From a virus: a stretch of 31,527 nucleotides of DNA. Positions 29,249 through 31,527 of this stretch are shown here, one piece after another. The notes under the pieces are model-generated. The model ran no database searches, was not told the origin of the DNA, and saw nothing but the letters and a program-made list of their open reading frames with translations. The position numbers and the translations under genes were made by a program. The stretch spans positions 1 to 31,527 of the IMG/VR virus record IMGVR_UViG_3300033148_006176. The stretch is one strand, 5' to 3'. Numbering within the stretch: position 1 is the stretch's first letter; each line of letters opens with the position of its first letter.

Positions 29249-29812
29249 ATGAAATTAACAGTTAAGAAAGAAACGGTAATAAAGTTGTTTGAAGCAATGG
29301 GCTTCAAAACTGCCAAGGATTGGAATGATAGCAGGCTATTAAGGAAGGTGAAAGAACTTCCGGAGCTTGTAGAAGAGGTAAAGATTAAGAATCCTAATGC
29401 AAAAAAACTCCTGAAGAAGCTTATGGCTGCTGAAGAGGTGGTTTTTGCAGGTGGAGGGAAGGAGAAGAAGGAGAAGGTTGAACCAGAATGCCCCAGTGAG
29501 GTAGCTATGAGAAAAACAGCAAAGAAGAAACCAAAGAAAAAAACTGTAACAAAAAAGAAGAGGAAGGTTGCAAAAAAGAAAAAAACCAAAACCAAAGAGG
29601 AGCCAAAAATAGAGAAGGATGCTTTTGGAAGTCGTTTGGGCAGCAAACAAGCGGCATTGAATAAGTGCCTGAGTAATAAACCACAAAGCATGAAAGAACT
29701 AATTACTAAGGCAAAAATAAAAATCACACTTTACAATCATCTTAACAGACTTGTTGAAAAAGGAGCTGTTAAAAAAAATGACAAATGTCAGTATTTTATC
29801 CCAAAAAAATAA
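29249..29812 (+). CDS. Histone-like Lys-rich protein with terminal HTH-like domains
   Basis: The 187-residue protein has an N-terminal domain with MKLTVKKETVIKLFEAMGFK and LLRKVKELPELVEEVK. A long Lys/Thr-rich linker (about 90-122, with KKKPKKKTVTKKKRKV) resembles histone H1 tails. The C-terminal part has SRLGSKQAALNKCLSNKPQS and LYNHLNRLVEKGAVKKN, like a small winged HTH. It probably binds DNA in a non-specific manner and could compact or coat phage DNA. Similar proteins occur, to my recollection, in Planctomycetes and their phages. SD is GGAAAGGATAATAAA-ATG. Confidence 0.7.
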   Translation: MKLTVKKETVIKLFEAMGFKTAKDWNDSRLLRKVKELPELVEEVKIKNPNAKKLLKKLMAAEEVVFAGGGKEKKEKVEPECPSEVAMRKTAKKKPKKKTVTKKKRKVAKKKKTKTKEEPKIEKDAFGSRLGSKQAALNKCLSNKPQSMKELITKAKIKITLYNHLNRLVEKGAVKKNDKCQYFIPKK

Positions 29813-29823
29813 ATAAGGGAGTA

Positions 29824-29882
29824 GGGACGGCAGGAGTGTTTTGAACACAGACTGAAACGTGGGATAATGCCCCACCCGTCTC
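29824..29882 (+). ncRNA. Candidate three-way-junction RNA before the methyltransferase
   Basis: The bases just before the methyltransferase start can fold into three stems. P1 is GGGACGG/CCGTCTC (29824-29830 with 29876-29882). P2 is GTGTT/AACAC (29836-29840 with 29844-29848). P3 is GTGGG/CCCAC (29859-29863 with 29871-29875). P1 and P3 abut without linker bases. The joining strands are CAGGA and AGACTGAAAC. It ends six bases before the ATG and leaves no room for a normal SD. No known riboswitch or ribozyme matches; it lacks CTGANGA, so it is not a hammerhead. Confidence 0.5.
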
Positions 29883-29888
29883 TTTATT

Positions 29889-30977
29889 ATGAAGAATCAT
29901 AAGATAAATTTATTTGGAGAAAAAATAAGTAAAAATCCTTTATTAAGGGATATTTTCATTATGCCCCCTTTTTCTGTTATGAATGCCAGAGAGGGAGAAT
30001 GGCAAAATCGAAAACGCCTTTGGATTAAATTGGGGATACAAAGTGAGTTAGGAAGAGGGGAGAATTTACAAGGATTATCATCTGCAAACAACGAGTATCG
30101 TTATAACAAAAAGGCATATTTTGCAAGATTAAACAAAATATCTCCAGGAGGAAGCCCTCGCCCTGCTTGTGATTATTCTAAAAAAGAACGAGGGGATGGG
30201 CGGGGAAGGCCCCTTAAAAAGATAAATGGTTTGATTTTTAAGGACGTTGGATCCATGGCTGAAGTTTTTGAAGCAAGAGGAGGAGGAACATCCATATTTG
30301 ACCCTGTTCTAACTGAATTGATGTATAAATGGTTTTGTCCTAAGAATGGAAAGATATTTGATCCATTTGCAGGAGGTAGCGTAAGAGGCATAGTTGCAAA
30401 TTATTTGGGTTATAAATATACAGGTATTGATTTAAGTAAAGTGCAAATAGAATCAAATAGGGAGCAAGCTAAAAACATATTGAAAAACAATTTACCTGAA
30501 TGGATTGTGGGGGATGGGAAAGATTGTTTGACAATAGCCAAAGGAAAATACGATTTTATTTTTAGCTGCCCCCCTTATGGAAATTTGGAGGTTTATAGTG
30601 ATGATGAAAAGGATTTATCTACTTTAGATTACCCTGATTTTTTGAAAGCATATTTTCAAATAATAATAAGAAGTACTAAGATGTTAAAACAAAATAGATT
30701 TGCTTGTTTTGTAGTTGCAAACTTCCGAGATAAAAAAACAGGGTTTTATAACACACTTGTTTCTGATACTATAAGAGCTTTTCAAAAAGCGGGGGCTTTG
30801 TATTATAATGAATGTATTTTAGTAACTGCTATTGGAAGTCTGCCTATACGAATTAAGAATCAATTCAAAAGTGGTCGTAAAATAGGGAAAACACATCAAA
30901 ATGTATTGATTTTTTATAAAGGCAATCCTAAGGAAATAAAAAATAATTTCAAGGAAATTGAGAAGCATAAGTGGTGA
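29889..30977 (+). CDS. DNA methyltransferase (N4-cytosine/N6-adenine type)
   Basis: The 362-residue protein begins with MPPFSVMNAREGEWQNRKRL (from residue 25), an N-terminal pattern common in phage DNA methylases. It has the SAM-binding motif I FDPFAGGSVRG (147-157), the next strand TGIDLS (168-173) and motif IV SCPPYGN (216-222). It methylates DNA at an exocyclic amine, probably guarding phage DNA from restriction. No restriction gene is seen next to it. The start at 29889 has no SD; an alternative ATG at 29961 follows AAGGGAT. I keep 29889 because the N-terminal extension is protein-like. Confidence 0.85.
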   Translation: MKNHKINLFGEKISKNPLLRDIFIMPPFSVMNAREGEWQNRKRLWIKLGIQSELGRGENLQGLSSANNEYRYNKKAYFARLNKISPGGSPRPACDYSKKERGDGRGRPLKKINGLIFKDVGSMAEVFEARGGGTSIFDPVLTELMYKWFCPKNGKIFDPFAGGSVRGIVANYLGYKYTGIDLSKVQIESNREQAKNILKNNLPEWIVGDGKDCLTIAKGKYDFIFSCPPYGNLEVYSDDEKDLSTLDYPDFLKAYFQIIIRSTKMLKQNRFACFVVANFRDKKTGFYNTLVSDTIRAFQKAGALYYNECILVTAIGSLPIRIKNQFKSGRKIGKTHQNVLIFYKGNPKEIKNNFKEIEKHKW

Positions 30978-30980
30978 AAT

Positions 30981-31527
30981 ATGATGGATAAAAGATTTAA
31001 TCTTTTTAGTAAAACCACAGGTATTAAAGACACAATAGAATATCCCAAATATAATGATAATATAGTTCTGAATAAAATGGTGTGGGAACCTGATCCAAAA
31101 CAAGGGAGAGGAAGAAGTGTTTTACTTTTAATACCACCTTATATTACCTGTGATCCATTAGTAACTCGCTTATACCCCATGCCTTTGGCAGCTGTGAGTT
31201 TGGCTGCTTGTTTAGAAATGAATGATTGGAAGGTTTCTATAAAAGATTTTTTATGTGACAGAAGAAAGACAACAATGGCAAAACCTCTTGTGATGAAGAA
31301 TAGAGGAGGGCCCACATATATACATTATGGGGTGCCCATGAATGAATGCCTTGAATGGTTAAAAAACAATCTTTCTATTTATGACGTGGTTGGTTTATGT
31401 GCTGGGCAATGTAATCTTTGGGAAAGTACAATGAAGATAGCGAGAATGATTCAAAATATAGGAACACCTTTGGTAATTGGAGGAGCATTTATTACAACTG
31501 CTACAAAGGAGGCTATAAAAAAGTTTG
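30981..31527 (+). CDS. B12-binding radical-SAM-like protein, 5' part, cut by window edge
   Basis: The frame is open from ATG at 30981 to the right edge (182 codons). It shows LLLIPPYITCDPLVTRLYPM then PLAAVSLAACLEM, followed by YIHYGVPMNECLEWLKNN, DVVGLCAGQCN and TPLVIGGAFITT. This is the layout of the cobalamin-binding domain that precedes the radical-SAM core in many proteins of this superfamily. The radical-SAM CxxxCxxC motif would lie past the edge, so only the B12-like domain is seen. It starts three bases after the methyltransferase stop. Confidence 0.6.
   Translation, partial: MMDKRFNLFSKTTGIKDTIEYPKYNDNIVLNKMVWEPDPKQGRGRSVLLLIPPYITCDPLVTRLYPMPLAAVSLAACLEMNDWKVSIKDFLCDRRKTTMAKPLVMKNRGGPTYIHYGVPMNECLEWLKNNLSIYDVVGLCAGQCNLWESTMKIARMIQNIGTPLVIGGAFITTATKEAIKKF

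Noticed and set aside
29227-29727. 166-codon minus-strand frame opposite the Lys-rich protein
   Set aside because: The Phe/Leu-rich sequence is the expected antisense of AAG/AAA codons, without SD.
29824-29882. Hammerhead before the methyltransferase
   Set aside because: CTGAAAC is present but CTGANGA is absent and no UH cleavage site follows stem III; it is listed as an unknown three-way junction instead.
1-31527. tRNA genes and CRISPR arrays
   Set aside because: No cloverleaf with a GTTCRA-type T arm and no spaced direct repeats were seen on either strand; the only tandem repeat is the 63-bp coding one.

Overview
The window looks like part of a tailed double-stranded DNA phage genome (Caudoviricetes), probably a metagenomic contig. 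It has terminase, portal, MuF-type head protein, protease/scaffold, HK97/encapsulin-fold capsid and head-tail connector genes in order, plus a divergent early/replication arm. No integrase, rRNA, tRNA or CRISPR array was seen. Most genes carry a Shine-Dalgarno of the form GAAAGGA or AAGGAG, so the host reads SD signals and the three best promoters look like sigma-70. The host cannot be named. A lysine-rich protein near 29.5 kb recalls proteins I associate with Planctomycetes and their phages, which is only a weak hint.

Layout. 1-17,230 is the late arm, all on the minus strand, reading leftward from a promoter at 17,251-17,278: small terminase, large terminase, a small ORF, portal, a 49-residue Gly-rich protein, a small protein, and a MuF-like head protein interrupted by an intein that carries a Vsr-like (EDxHD) nuclease. 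A gap of about 360 bases follows, with two minus-strand terminators and a possible small RNA, then a free-standing Vsr-like homing endonuclease. A new promoter (8,835-8,863) drives protease/scaffold, a decoration-like protein, major capsid, connectors, small lysis/membrane candidates, a phosphoesterase and an edge-truncated beta-helix tail protein.

17,231-17,788 is the divergent control region. It holds two strong back-to-back promoters and a 340-base structured leader. 17,789-31,527 is the plus-strand early arm. It starts with unknown proteins and a DUF3150-like / MoxR ATPase / metallopeptidase-VWA chaperone-like module. An XRE regulator, a sigma-like protein, an SNF2 helicase, a zinc ribbon, a CHC2/Toprim primase, a winged-helix replication protein and a DnaB-like helicase come next. 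It ends with small proteins, a DNA methyltransferase and the start of a B12-binding radical-SAM protein.

The most striking feature is a series of four type II hammerhead ribozymes (18,035-18,086; 18,506-18,557; 19,459-19,510; 22,065-22,117). Each sits in an intergenic gap of the MoxR/VWA operon, 35-43 bases before the next start codon and followed by the same leader. Their stems covary. The arrangement predicts that the polycistronic early mRNA cuts itself into separate gene units, each with a 5'-OH hairpin and a 3' hairpin. The fourth copy has a core change (A14 to G) that may disable or tune it.

Other structures worth attention are the Vsr-type intein, an internal scaffold start with a copied leader inside the protease gene, a promoter plus strong terminator in front of the replication genes (candidate origin or attenuator), and a three-way-junction RNA replacing the SD of the methyltransferase gene.
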